Part shown: in pieces, positions 29,395 to 41,701 of the stretch
Numbering within the stretch: the first letter of the stretch is position 1
Layout of the letters: the number at the start of each line of letters is the position of its first letter
Assembly (NCBI GenBank): GCA_024516035.1
Contig: CM044965.1
Span: forward strand, 26,203,141 to 26,267,140
Length of the DNA stretch: 64,000 nt
Reading direction: 5' to 3'
From: Bactericera cockerelli
Taxonomy: Eukaryota > Arthropoda > Insecta > Hemiptera > Triozidae
Notes under the pieces: generated by a model
Databases searched by the model: none
What the model saw: the letters and a program-made list of their open reading frames with translations, nothing else
Told to the model about the DNA's origin: nothing
Program-made: the position numbers and the translations under genes

Positions 29395-29660
29395 TAATAG
29401 TCTGGCTGGGGGACGTTAAACAGGGAGAAGACCAGTGTCTCGCTAGAGGACTATAAACAGAGAACAGACTAGCCAACCCTAACAAACCAGCATAGCTTGC
29501 AGTTTCCCAAGGGTTTAATGGTTTAAAAAGAAAAATCCAAGTCCTCATGATGGTTGATCGCACATAGAAGTATGTGGTTCAGGACGAGCCAACTTTGAAA
29601 TAAAATTGGTTGGAGACCATCACTCACCCCTCCAGCTGTAGCCAAGCTGGCTACAACAAC
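29395..29660 (+). repeat. Repeat I copy
   Basis: TAGTCTGGCTGGGGGACGTT, TGTGGTTCAGGACGAGCCAA and AGCTGTAGCCAAGCTGGCTA match the block at 12700-13155 in rearranged order. Confidence 0.65.
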
Positions 29661-29993
29661 AACATAATTCCTATGGTATGAATAATTTTCAATGTTTAAT
29701 TTTTTTATTGTTTGTTGTTGTAAAGCAACAGCAAAATCAAAGTTGTTGATTTTTATGATCCACGCGCTGGACATTGAATTGAAAATTGGGAGGGAAAAAA
29801 TAATAATAATAATCAGTCGTTATTAGAAATATGTAATTAATTTAACATTTTTGTTGTTGTTGAAATTTTCAGACTCTGAGGAAATACAAAAAAATAGAAG
29901 GTTTTCCCTTGAAGGAGGTAAATTGGACCTTGGAATTAATTTCTTCTAGTGGGGTTTCTCTCATATCCATCAATTTCGACTGTAATACCCCAG

Positions 29994-30005
29994 CCTCTCT
30001 CTCTC

Positions 30006-30058
<53 letters not shown>

Positions 30059-30207
30059 TTTCCCTCTCTCTCTCTCTCTTTCCCTCTCTCTCTCTTTCCC
30101 TTTCCCTCTCTCTCTCTCCCTCTCTCTTTCCCTCTCTATCTCCCTCTCTCTCTTTCCCTCTCTATCTCTCTATCTCCCTCTCTCTCTCTTTCCCTCTCTC
30201 TCTCCCC
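29994..30207. repeat. (TC)n/(CCT)n microsatellite
   Basis: Long pyrimidine tract with CCC interruptions; Ser/Leu-rich reading frames here are artefacts. Confidence 0.95.
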
Positions 30208-30392
30208 CCATAGACTCCATAGAGAGAGGTACGAGAAATCTTCTGAGATGATGGCCTATGTCATAAATTTAATATTACCTATATGTACATGTGAAGTAAA
30301 ATTAGAATATGCAATCATTATCAACGGGTGATATCCTTCATTAGTAATACTGTGCACACCACGTGTGGTATCAAGTCACAAAATCGCATGAT

Positions 30393-30429
<37 letters not shown>

Positions 30430-30512
30430 GTTTCTCTCTCTCGCTCTCTCTCTCTCGCTCTCTCTCTCTCGCTCTCTCTCTCTCGCTCTCTCTCTCTCAC
30501 ACACACACACAA
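30393..30512. repeat. (TC)n-(CA)n compound microsatellite
   Basis: TC repeats with TG/CG interruptions ending in (CA)n. Arg/Glu- and Ser/Leu-rich frames are artefacts. Confidence 0.95.
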
Positions 30513-30557
30513 TCGAACAAATTAGGAAAAGACTACAGCGCATGTGTAGAGTGTAGA

Positions 30558-30705
30558 GACACCACATAATAAGCTCATTAACCAATTTTTCCTCACGTGG
30601 ACCACGGACATCCAAGTAGAGAGCAGAAAAATTTCTGTGCTGCTGGGAATCGAACCCAGGTCACCGTGCGTGCAAGCCAGTACGTTACCACGGTGACTAG
30701 GTACT
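30558..30705 (-). repeat. SINE-G partial copy
   Basis: Box B GGGTTCGATTCCCAGCAGC (minus) and flanking head match family G; short body. Confidence 0.75.
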
Positions 30706-30787
30706 GTTAATGAACACCTCGACATGAAATTGAGACCTTGATTTTCTTCAGCCATTTGTGGCACCTGGGTTTTAATGTTGATGACTT

Positions 30788-31003
30788 GAACTGGTAGTTA
30801 AGTGGTTAACGCGCTAGTCTGGTAATTCAGATAGCGTAGGGATCCGTTGGTTCGAATCCCACCCAGTTCATGAATTTTTCCTCATTAATTTGAATTTATG
30901 ACCACATAATTATAAGACTCTGAGGGTTAGGTGGTAGAAAATGCTTTGAGCATTAACCTCGCTTGATGGTGGTTACCTTCCACTAAAGAGTGTTATTATT
31001 ATT
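30788..31003 (+). repeat. SINE-A copy
   Basis: Complete tRNA-like head, GAGGGTTAGGTGGTAGAAAA body segment and (TTA)n tail. Confidence 0.85.
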
Positions 31004-31217
31004 ACAATTGACGTAATGAATAAATACAAGTAAGATACCTATACCTGTCTGTACATAAGGCGTAAATCTTTGCAGGCCTAATTGCCTGGTAATAAATTGT
31101 TCCTGGTACCTATTATTCTCCTTAATGTTTCATGTTATTTAAGGTAAAAATACATGGACAATTGTACATACCAACATTATAACATACGTATTTATTACTC
31201 AGGCTGGGTAAGGTACA

Positions 31218-31555
31218 TAGCCAGCATCCGTAGTGTAACCATTGTGATTACTGAGTTCGATTTCCGGTTGGAGCAGACTTTTCACACGGAAAATTACGTT
31301 TTCTTCGAACACGTGAGGATGACATTTCTGTCCTACTCAGGCCGGGTGAGGTTAATGTGGTTAGCTGGTACGATTCCCAGCGAGTGGATTGTAAATGTAA
31401 AACACTCCTGACCATCACAAAACAGGACGTTAAAACCAAAAATAGAATCAATGGACATGCATGGAGCCCAGGCATTGGATCTGGGCGTCCATATAATCCT
31501 TTCCCCACCGTAATATAGCTGTGCCTATCTCACGGACACGGAATTATTATTATTA
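31218..31555 (+). repeat. SINE-D copy
   Basis: Box B GAGTTCGATTTCCGGTTGG, body CAGGCCGGGTGAGGTTAATG, ATTGGATCTGGGCGTCCATA, and tail CACGGACACGGAATTATT. Complete apart from the first head bases. Confidence 0.8.
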
Positions 31556-31984
31556 CCGTTAACCATGAAATCTTGATAGACTTAATAATAATTATTATTG
31601 AACATGGTAGCTAAAAATTCTCAGCTGTTTTTTATTTATTGAGACTTATGACCTTGAGACCTTGGTAGGGTTTATATTAAAAAGTGCCCAGTAATTGTCG
31701 GGTAATGAAAGATTTAGATGTAATATGTTTTTCGAGGTAGCACAAATTATTAATGTCTAAATCATGAGTTGCGATACGAGACTTGCTATAGGCTAATCTT
31801 GAATAATCAAAACAAATGAATAGATCATTTTCTACAATGACATACGAGGAGTTTTATTGTATTTTCTCATTTTTCTCTCTCTCTCTTTCATTATATATTA
31901 TGAATATCAGGTCAATAAAATGAGTCAAAAAGTCACCATACTAAAATGTTAAGTAAAAGTAGAAAAAAATCAAAATATTGAACT

Positions 31985-34900
31985 CACCTTAATTTTTTTG
32001 TTTTTGTATTTTCCAATTTTGATTTCTTCTTTGATTTCATTTCGTTGATTTTGATTTTCACTTAGTGTATTTAATTTTTACATCTTCAGTTTTGAATTTT
32101 ACTTCTTCAATTTTGATTTATAATTTGATTATTTTGATTCTTCAAATTTGATTTTTACTCGTATGATTTTGATTTTTGCCACTTCAATTTTGATTTTACT
32201 TGTATAGGTCAAAGGTCATTTTGATTTTACTTCTTTATTTTTGATATTTACTTCTTATTGATTTTTATTATACATACTTGTATTATTTAATTTTGATATC
32301 TACAGTAGATAATTCTACAGAGTGTCTAAAATTGATAATCTACTTCTCTTATTTTGATTTGACTTAATCAATTTTGATTTTTATTTCTTCAACTATAATT
32401 TTATTCTGTATAATCTTGATTTTCTTCTGTATAGTATAATTTTTGCTTCTTAAATTTTAATTTTTACTTCGTGAATTTTGATTTGTACTTGTATTATTTA
32501 ATTTTGATATCTGCAGTAGATAATCTACATCTCTAATTTTGATTTTTACTAAATCAATTTTGATTTTTATTTCTTCAATTTTAATTTTATTCTGTAAAAT
32601 CTTGATTTTTCTTCGGTATAATTTAGTTTCTTCTTCTTCAAATTGATTTTTACTTCGTGAATTTTGATTTGTGCGTGCATAATTTTGACTTTTACTGCTT
32701 AGTTTTGATTTTAATTAATTAATTTTGTTTTACTGCGTGAAATTTGTTTTTTGTTTCTCCAATTTTGATTTTTACCTTGTAAATTTTGTGATTTGTACTG
32801 GTATCATTTCATTTTACTTATGAAATTTTGAATTTTACCCCTTCAATTTTGATTTTAATATGTATAAATTTGATTTTTCTGCTGTATAATTTAATTTTTT
32901 CTTCTTCAATTTTGATTTTTGCTTGTGCAATTATGATCTTTACTTCGTGAATTTTGATTCTACAGATAACTACTTGATCTAATTTACATAACTTCTCTAA
33001 TTTAGATAACTACTTGATCAATTTTGATTTTTGTTTCTTCAATTTTGATTTTTGTTTCTTGAATTTTGATTTTTGTTTCTTCAATTTTAATTTTATTCTG
33101 TATAATCTTGATTTTCTTCTGTATAATTTAATTTTTGCTTCTTCAATTTTGATTTTTACTTCGTGAATTTTGATTTGTACTTGTTTTATTTAATTTTGAT
33201 ATTTACAGTAGATGATCTACTTCTCTGATTTCGATTTCAACTTAGTCAATTTTGATTTTTATTTCTTCAATTTCAATTTTATTCTGTAAAATCTTGATTT
33301 CCCTCTGTATAATTTAATTTTTGCTCATTCAATTTTGATTTTTACATCGTGAATTTTTATTTTTGCTACTTCTATTTTTTTACCTTTTCAATTTTATTTT
33401 AATCCGTATAATGTTGATTTTCTGCTGTACAATTTATTTTCTTCTTCTTCAATTTTAATTTTTACTAGTATAATTTTGCCTCTTACTGCTTTGTTTTGAT
33501 TTTACTTCAATGATTTTGTTTTACTACGTGAATTTTGCTTCTTCTATTTTGATTTTACTTATCTACTTTTGATTTTTACTTTGTGAATTTTGATTTGTAC
33601 TGAACTACAGTAGATAATCTACTTCTCTAATTTTACTTAATCAATTTTGATTTTTACTTGCATAATTTTGATTTTACTTCTCTAAACTGCTTAGTTTACT
33701 GCTTAGTTTTGATATAAATTCTATAATTTTGTTTTACTGCGTGGAATTTGATTTTTGTTTCTCAAATTTTAATTTTTACTTTGTAGTGATTTGTACTTGC
33801 ATTATTTAATTTTATTTTACTTATCTAGTTTTGAATTTCACTCCTTCAATTTTGATTTTAATCTTGATTTTTCTGCTCTATAATTTTATTTTCTTCTTTT
33901 TTTCAATTTTGATTTTAATATATTATATAAATTTGATTTTTTTGCTGTATAATTTTATTTTCTTCTTCTTCAATTTTGATTTTTAGTTCGTATATTTTGA
34001 CCTTTACTGCTTATTTTGATTTTTTATTATCCAAATTTGATTTGCTTCTTCAATTTTGATTTTACTTCGAGAATTTTTATTTGTGTTACTTCAATTTTAC
34101 TTGTACAGATTTTACTTTTTTAACTTTATTTTAATCCGTCTTGATTTTCTGCCCTACAATTTATTTTTTCTTCTTCAATTTAATTTTTACTTGTATAATT
34201 TTGACTTTTACTGTTTTGTTTTGATTTTACTTTTGATTTGTACTTGTAATATTTAATTTGATATCTATGTAGTTGTCTAATTTTGATTTTTACTCCATCA
34301 ATTTTAATCTGTATAATCTTGATTTTGCTGCTGTATAATTTAATTTTTTCTTCTTCAGTTTTGATTTTTACTTTGTGTATTTTGATTTTTTCTTGCATAA
34401 TTTTGAATTTTACTGCTTAGTTTTGATTTTAATTCGATGATTTTGTTTTAGTGTGTGGAATTTGATTTTTCTTTCTCCAATTTTGATTTATGCATCGGAA
34501 ATTTTGTGATTTGTACTTGTATTATTTAATTTTGCTTTTTAATTATCTAATTTTAAATTTTACTTCTTCATTATTGATTTTAATATGTATAATCTTGATT
34601 TTTCTGCTCAAAATAATTATAATTTAATTTTTTCTTCTTCAATTTTGATTTCTACTCCGTGAATTTTGATTCTACACGGTGTCCGGAATTAAAATAGATA
34701 ATCTACTTCTCTAATTTTGATTCTTACTTCATCAATTTTTTTTCTTTAATTTTAATTTTATTCTATATAATCTTGATTTTTATCTGTATAATTTATTTCT
34801 TCTTCTTCTTCAATTTTGATTTTAATATGTATACATTTGATTTTTCTTCTGTATAATTTAATTTTTTCTTTTTCTATTTTGATTTTTAGTTCGAATATTT

Positions 34901-35975
34901 CGACTTTTACTGCTTATTTTGATTTTTTATCATCCAAATTTGATTTTTGCTTCTTCAATTTTAATTTTTAGATAGTATATTTTGACTTTTACTGCTTATT
35001 TTGATTTTTTATAATCCTAATTTGTTTTTTATTTCTTCAATTTTAATTTTATTCTGTTTAATCTTGATTTTTTTCTGTATAATTTAATTTCTTCTGCTTC
35101 AATTTTGAATTTTATCTATTCAATTTTGATTTTAATATGTATAAATTTGATTTTTCTGCTGTATAATCTAATTTTTTCTTCTTCAGTTTTAATTTTTAGT
35201 TCGTATATTTTGACTTTTACTGCTTATTTTGATTTTTTATCATCCAAATTTGATTTGACTTCTTCAATTTTGATTTTTACTTGTATGATTTTGATTTTTA
35301 CTTCGTGAATTTTTATTTTTGCTACTTCAATTTTACTTGTACAGATTTTACTTTTTCAATTTTATTTTAATTCGTATAATCTTGATGCACAATTTATTTG
35401 TTTCTTCTTCAATTTTAATTTTTACTTGTGTAATTTTGACTTTTACTGTTTTGTTTTGATTTGTTTTACCACGTGAATTTTGAATTTTGCTTCTTTTATC
35501 TAATTTTGATTTTACTTCTCTAAATTTGATTTATACTTCTTCATTTTTGATTTTAATCTGTATAACTTTGATTTTTCTTCTGTATAATTTAATTTTTTCT
35601 TCTTAAATTTTGATTTTTCCTTCGTGGATTTTGATTGGTGCATGCATAATTTTGACTTTTACTGCTTAGTTTTGATTTCAATTCTATGATTTTGTTTTAC
35701 TGCGTGGAATTTGATTTTTGTTTCCCTAATATTGATTTTATCTTTGTAAATTTTGTGATTTGTACTTTTATTATTTAATTTTTATTTTACTTATCTAATT
35801 TTGAATTTTACTTCTTCATTTTTGAATTTATTATGTATAATCTTGATTTTTCTGCTCTATAATTTAATTTTTTCTTCTTTAATTTTGATTTTTGTTTCTG
35901 CAAGTATGTGTTTTACTTCGTGAATTTTGATTTTTGCTTCTTCAATTATGATCTTTACTTCGTGAATTTTGATTC
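31985..35975. repeat. ~4-kb T-rich minisatellite of AATTTTGATTTTTA-like units
   Basis: Hundreds of loosely repeated 13-19-bp units (TTCTTCAATTTTGATTTTTA, TCTGTATAATCTTGATTTTT, ACTTCGTGAATTTTGATTTG). There is a higher-order pattern: TACAGTAGATAATCTACTTC-type phrases recur near 32304, 32515, 33204, 33608 and (diverged) 34690. Strong strand asymmetry: T-rich, few A/C on this strand. TACAGGGTG-like phrases (about 32319, 34675, 35976) occur inside. No gene; the Tyr/Phe/Ile-rich frames are artefacts. Confidence 0.92.
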
Positions 35976-36892
35976 TACAGGGTGTTCGGAATTTATCCAT
36001 GGGTAATTTTACCATCGATTCAGGAGGTCAAAACAAGACTAAAAAGTTCCCAGACCATATACCCGCAATTGCTTCCTAACCGAGATATCGAGCAAATGCC
36101 AGTTTCTATTTAAAAATCATAAATCTGTGCCTTTTGAGTTTTGGGTACGCGGATTTAATTTTTGGTTTTGGGTACGCGGATTTAATTAATTTTATCCAGT
36201 GACATGGCCACCGAGAAGTCCCGACTTCACACGATTGGACTTTTTTCTTTGGGGACATACTCTCAAAGAATTAGTGTAAGCCACACCCATCAATGATTTA
36301 CAAACATTAAAAGAAGGAATTTTTGAATGGTCGAGGCTGATAATACCGGAGATGTGCAGGGACGCTACACAGGTTTCCCTAGAGCAACTGGTTCTTTACA
36401 AGAGAATGGTTGGCAGTTCGAACATCTCCCTTGAATTCTCGAGAACCTGCTTGTAGAAAAATGTTGCTCTTGCAGTCCCATGTGTCAAAGCACTTAGATC
36501 CAGTACATTGACGCATTCACTAGCTTTATTACAAGGTATTATCAGCCTCGAGCATTCAACAATACCTTATTACAACAATAATTTGTTAACAAGATACGAG
36601 TATTATCAACATCATTTCATAATTTTCTATTTCGATTTTTCTTTTCTAATCAAGCGCTTTAACTGCGGTTTTTATTTTCGACCTCCGACTATTTATTTTT
36701 ATTCTAACCTCTTAAATCAAAAATGAGTAAGATTCGTAAGAAAAGTAGAGAAAATATATCTTTTGCCCCTTTTTGCTTGATATCTCGGTTAGGAGACATT
36801 TGCGGGTAAATGTTCTGGTCACTTTTTAGTCTTATTTTGACCTCCTGAATCGATGGGGAAAATATCCATGCATAAATTTCGGACACCCTGTA
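35976..36892 (+). mobile_element. Tc1/mariner-like element inserted in the minisatellite
   Basis: Terminal inverted repeats of ~130 bp starting TACAGGGTGTTCGGAATTTA (35976) and ending with the complement (36892). Minisatellite sequence continues on both sides, so it is an insertion. Contains a decayed transposase fragment in the centre. About 0.9 kb is too short for a full element, so it is internally deleted. Confidence 0.8.
36202..36429 (+). pseudogene. Transposase C-terminal fragment (DDE, Tc1/mariner type)
   Basis: Seventy-six codons read WPPRSPDFTRLDFFLWGHTL at the start, then one TAA stop, then ATPINDLQTLKEGIFEWSRL and IIPEMCRDATQ. The WPPRSPDLTPLDFFLWG motif and the region around EMC.NA are typical of the last DDE block and C terminus of insect Tc1/mariner-type transposases. 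The in-frame stop and the missing N-terminal two thirds make it a pseudogene. Confidence 0.8.
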
Positions 36893-37012
36893 TAATTTTG
36901 ATTTTCTTCCTTCAATTTTAATTTTATCTGTATAATCTTGATTTTTCTGCTTCAATTTCGATTATATCGTTATTTTTGATATTTACTTCCATACAGTTTT
37001 GATTGTACATCT
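36893..37012. repeat. Right continuation of the T-rich minisatellite
   Basis: AATTTTGATTTTCTTCCTTC-type units resume right after the transposon. Confidence 0.8.
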
Positions 37013-38324
37013 CGAATTTTTAACCAACCTGCAAAACAAAATAAACAAGGTTAAAGTTTAAATTCTAACTTAATCCTGTCCCTATTAAACTGAACAGTTG
37101 AAAAAAAAAATAATAATAATTGGATCGTTAAATACACATCCTTGTCTCATAATATTTCCAACAAAACCGTTGATCCCAATGTACAATGTACATTCCCAAT
37201 GAATTTTTTACTAGTTTTTTTTATCTTTAAAACTTGAAACCACATTTTGGAGGAAAAATTGTTTTCTTTTGTTCTTTAATCATTTTCTTGGAACCATCCA
37301 ATTTTTGAAAAAAGAAGTGCAAATAATTTGGAATAATGATACGATACTTAAAAATAGATTAATCATGGTATACTTACATTTGACATTGAAGTTAAATAAA
37401 ATTATTTATTCTCAAATAAATTATGGTGACTTTTTGACTCATTTTTACCCACGGTAAAAATTGTAAAAAATAAAATAAATCTCTTCTCTCTCTCTCCCTC
37501 CCTTTTTAAGTTCCATGGTCTTCAAAGGTTCTTTGGAACTATCTTTTGTAGAAAGAAAACATTTGAACTCTTCAATTTTGATGTACTCTTCCATTTTGAT
37601 GTACTCTTCCATTTTGATGTACTCTTCCATTTTGATGTGTACTTGTAAGTACTCAAAAATATTTTGAACTCTTCAATTTTCATATACTCTTCCATTTTGA
37701 TGTATTTGTACTTTTGTTAACACGGTGAATGCCAGGTACTGATTTGAGTAAACTCGGCGAAGGTGTCAATGAACCACCACACTAGGTTCCATGGTGTGGT
37801 TGATGTGGTTTCATAGAACTATGATGTGGTTGTGGTCAGATTTCTAGCACTGAATTTTTGATTTCGAACTTGATGGTTTACTAGTTTCAACACTTTTTAT
37901 TTACGAATTAATAATAAATCAATACACAAAAAAGTAAAAAAATAAATAGAAATTACACTGAAAAGGTATCAAAAAAACATCAAAAATGAAACTATGGTGA
38001 TCAAAATTATACAAAACAACAAAATCAAAAACAAATACTTAAAAAAAAGAAGAAAAAAATTCATATAAAAAGAAAATCATCCACCTGTTCAAAATCACTA
38101 AACTATGTACCAGGTACCTACCTACTGTGTCTAACTGTCTATAGGCAAACATCATGAGATGTCAGTTGTTGTTATTAATAATATATTCAACGTTTATTAT
38201 TATTAATAAAGCCCGGATTTTATGCAGCAAAAAAGACTAAAATATGCAATTGCATATGCAAGCGAAAAGCCCAATATATGCAAAAATGTAAACAAAAAGC
38301 CCAATTATGTAAACAAAAAGCACT
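37013..38324. other. AT-rich gene-free stretch with short tandem repeats
   Basis: Contains a ~19-bp tandem repeat (TCTTCCATTTTGATGTAC, 37575-37700) that resembles the large minisatellite, and duplicated TGTGGTTGATGTGGTTTC-like phrases near 37790. No exon recognised. Confidence 0.55.
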
Positions 38325-38765
38325 GAGCTAATCGTGCGCTCACTATATGCGGTCCCGGGTTCGAACACCAGGGCCGACAAAAGAAATTGTATTCAAAATT
38401 TGGTTACAGTTTTTTTGTAAGGAAATACCTTTCGGTGCGCTCGTGTTGACCCAGCACCTAAGTGAGAAGTATTTTGTCATCTATGCCGACCTCAGTAGCT
38501 TCATCGATAAGGTCGCGGACTTGTAACCGGGAGGTCGGTGGTTCAAGTTCCGAGTCAAGCAAATTTTTAGCGAGTTAGAGTATAGTTGTGATATCACGAA
38601 TGTGATTAACACAATTATGATAACTTTTTAACTTAACTTTTTTAATTCTCGCCCATCAGAGGGGAGGCAAAGTACGGAATGGGCAAGATACGACACAGTC
38701 CACACTGTCCACAGTAGCTGTTGATTCATGTTTACGAAATAAAAAAGGCTGTAAAAAACTAATCT
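38325..38765 (+). repeat. SINE-H split by an inserted SINE-C
   Basis: Family H runs 38325-38483 (tRNA head to GTGAGAAGTATT) and resumes at 38646 with TCTCGCCCATCAGAGGGGAG to 38765. The intervening 38484-38645 is a family C SINE (GCCGACCTCAGTAGCTTCAT onward) in the same orientation. So C is the younger insertion here. Confidence 0.8.
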
Positions 38766-38998
38766 AACCCTGTTTTTCCCTTAACACGCCATCTTGTGGG
38801 AATTTCAACCAATCACAGCGCATTTATATGAGGTGTTAAGTGATAGTTTCTTGGATTAACAAATCGTAGATATTTAATTCTGATTCATAACCAGGCCTTT
38901 AACCATTCGACCACACGTGTAGAGTAGACCAGCCAAGTATTAACACCAACCCAGTTGGTTAGCTGATATTTAATATTTTATTTTTTGCTCAAAGTTTG

Positions 38999-39216
38999 TC
39001 CCGGTAGCTCAGTGGTAAAGGTGGCACTCTGTGAGACCAGAGTTTCCAGAGGTCGTGGGTTCGAAACCCAGCCGGGACATGACAAGTTATCCTCCCATTT
39101 GGGATTTTTACCACATAATAATATGCCTTGGGCTTACTGCTGGAATACTCGTAATGGGACTCGATAGTCTTAATCGGGCAGTATAAATAAGGCGATATTA
39201 TTATTATTATTATTTT
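38999..39216 (+). repeat. SINE-B full copy
   Basis: The clearest family B copy: GTCCCGGTAGCTCAGTGG head, GGGTTCGAAACCCAGCCGGG box B, body and (TTA)n tail. The anticodon arm is aberrant, so it is not a tRNA gene. Confidence 0.85.
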
Positions 39217-39234
39217 AAACGTCTGTTTAACATA

Positions 39235-39455
39235 TAGGTCGTTCGGGACGAGGGTTTTAACCTCCATTCTCTGGAAACTCACAAAGCATCAGCTACTCAA
39301 ATCAACCTCACCCAGCCTGAGTGGGGCTGTGAATAGCCAGCATCACAAGGATCCGAATTTGAATGGTGACCCATCCAAGTCCTAATCTCGCTGGACGTTG
39401 CTTAACTTAAGTGGCTGAATGAGAACTTGTATTGAACGTGCCGTCGACGCTACAG
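39235..39455 (+). repeat. Repeat E copy, diverged
   Basis: GACGAGGGTTTTAACCTCCA, CTCACCCAGCCTGAGTGGGG and CTAATCTCGCTGGACGTTGC match E; a further piece lies at 39530-39660. Confidence 0.65.
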
Positions 39456-40074
39456 CTAGGGCTAACATCATCTTAATCTACTCCACTTACCTTGACTATC
39501 TTCTAAAGTTGAAAAACTTTAGAAGCTACTCACATCCACCTCACCCAGCCTGAGTCGGGCCGGAATCTCATCATGGGTCGTAGACACTCACCACGGAGAT
39601 TCGAAACCAAGACACGGTCACCAATCCATTTCTTCACTTTACTTGACGTTGCTTTCAGTGTTCAACCTGTGGGAAATGGCTGATGTGGTTAATTCGACGC
39701 GCCATAACCGCTGGGGCAGACTCTCAAGTTGGCAGGTCACGAGTTCGGCTCCATTTCCTGACGCTTTCTTACGGGTCGTCAGCTTTCTTGTCATCAGGAT
39801 ACAAAATAATTATGTATCTATTTTACTCGAAATTTAGAACTTTTTTAAAAAGATTTTTTTTAAAAAATATTTTTCTCCTTATTTTTCTAAATTTTACTTT
39901 ACGATTTTTGATATTGGCTACAACATAATTTTGGTTTAGATGATGATTTTTTTTTTTTTAATTAAGTGGTCTAATAATTTTAGTTTCATGATAAATTTTA
40001 TACCGTTCGTGGCATGTATTTATTTTTATTGGCCAGAAAACGGACGTCCCATGGAATTGTTGATTTTTTTTTCT

Positions 40075-40290
40075 CGCTTTCAACTGCATGGTCTGATATC
40101 ACAATGGGGGTGTTACCCTCCATTCGCAGGAAACTCACAAACCTGCTACCCACAATAAACTGTCCCAGCCTTTGTTGGGCCGGAATGACGAAGTCTTCAC
40201 CTCGCTGGACGTTGATTAACTTCGGTGATCCAAAGAGAACCAGTGCATTCAAGTATTCAACGCGCCATCGACGCTGGCTAATTGTTAAAC
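40075..40290 (+). repeat. Repeat E copy
   Basis: CGCTTTCAACTGCATGGTC through GCGCCATCGACGCTGGC; near full length. Confidence 0.75.
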
Positions 40291-40387
40291 TGATTTTATC
40301 GTGTGATGTTTCCCTGACATTGTCTTGGTAACTGCCCCAAGAAAAATGTTTGTAAAGAAGTTATCAAAACTTACTAGCATATTACTA

Positions 40388-40625
40388 ACATAGGTGACCG
40401 GGTTCGAATCCCGGCGCGGTCGGAAATTTTTCGACTCTGTACTTTGGATGTCGGGGCCTACCCTAGCCTCGTGAGGACAATTGGAGTATTTGTAGAGTGG
40501 GCAACGACCAGTGGCGGAATTACGCGATTGATATTGGAATATTATGGTTGGTTGGAGATATGATGCATTAGCATTAGTTCTCGAAATGTCGATGCTACCC
40601 ACTATATAGTGTGATACAATAACAC
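40388..40625 (+). repeat. SINE-G relative
   Basis: Box B GGGTTCGAATCCCGGCGCGG and tail GACCAGTGGCGGAATTACGC match family G; the head start is diverged. Confidence 0.7.
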
Positions 40626-40630
40626 AAATA

Positions 40631-40838
40631 ACTGGTAGTCAAGTTGTTAACGCGCTAGTCTTGTAATCCAGGTATAGCGGAGGGATGCTTTGGTTCGAAT
40701 CCCACCTAAGTGCATGAATTTTTCCTCATTAATTTGAGTTTGTGACCACATAATAATAAGATTCTGAGGGTTAGGTGGTAGAAAATGCTTTGAGCATTAT
40801 TAACCTCGCCTGGTGGTTACCTTCCACTAAAAGAGTTT
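40631..40838 (+). repeat. SINE-A copy
   Basis: Complete head, body and end; immediately follows the SINE-G relative. Confidence 0.82.
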
Positions 40839-41079
40839 TTTACTGGCTCTCTCTTTAATGTAAAATGGTTCTCACACAAACACATCGTACCTACATACAC
40901 ACCTACATCACATTTTGCACGTGTTCATATATTATTATTCTTAATCTCAAAAACAGCACATTAATATTCTGCCTTTAGTTTTAATGATGATTATTCAATA
41001 TACTCTTATATAATAACACTTTTGACTAATTGTAGACATTGCGTAATATTTATTCACTAAATAGGTTGTTTTATATAGT

Positions 41080-41124
41080 TAGAGTTTAAGGTAGCTTTCA
41101 ACTGCATGGTCGATTGGTCATATT
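41080..41124 (+). repeat. Repeat E, left piece (split by LINE)
   Basis: GCTTTCAACTGCATGGTC ends in CATATT; the rest resumes at 44445 beyond the LINE. Confidence 0.7.
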
Positions 41125-41266
41125 TTTTTTTTTTTTTAATTTTTAATTTAATGTTTTATTTGTACATAAAATATTCATGTGAATGTTGTACAAAGTCAAT
41201 AAATACTAAGTTATATACAATTAAAGTTAAAAAGTACTTAAATCTAAACAGGTGAGCAAAGAAAAA

Positions 41267-41305
<39 letters not shown>

Positions 41306-41434
41306 AGGTTTAAGAAGAGGAAGAGAAAAAAGTAAGAAAGTATATATACGTACATGTACATCCAGCACAACCTCCCACCCCTCAGTCTATACCGATACTG
41401 ACATACACATACCCATATCTACACGCATACGCAC

Positions 41435-41458
41435 ACCACACACACACACACACACACG

Positions 41459-41524
<66 letters not shown>
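41435..41524. repeat. (CA)n microsatellite in LINE 3' region
   Basis: CA repeats with occasional CG interruptions; a (GA)n run lies at 41271-41301. Cys/Val frames across it are artefacts. Confidence 0.95.
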
Positions 41525-41526
<2 letters not shown>

Positions 41527-41701
41527 GTGACACGAGAGAGACAAAGAGAAAATATTTTATAGTTGCAGGATATTTGGTAATGCAGGACAAACACAATTTG
41601 GTAAATGAAGTAAAAATGACTCTGTAGTATTAAGGGGGGGGGGGGGAATGATAATTGTGTGTGAGTGAATCAAACTATTGTGAATTTTATATATTTTATA
41701 T

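Noticed and set aside
29909..30331. Ser/Leu-rich 140-residue frame
   Set aside because: Translation of a (TC)n tract; SINE and microsatellite on either side.
31985..35975. CRISPR-like or regularly spaced repeats
   Set aside because: Units are degenerate and contiguous without unique spacers, in a eukaryotic genome.
38999..39073. tRNA gene-like sequence (GTCCCGGTAGCTCAGTGG...CCGGGAC) and similar heads elsewhere
   Set aside because: The anticodon arm is aberrant and each is followed by a conserved SINE body; these are SINE heads, not tRNA genes.
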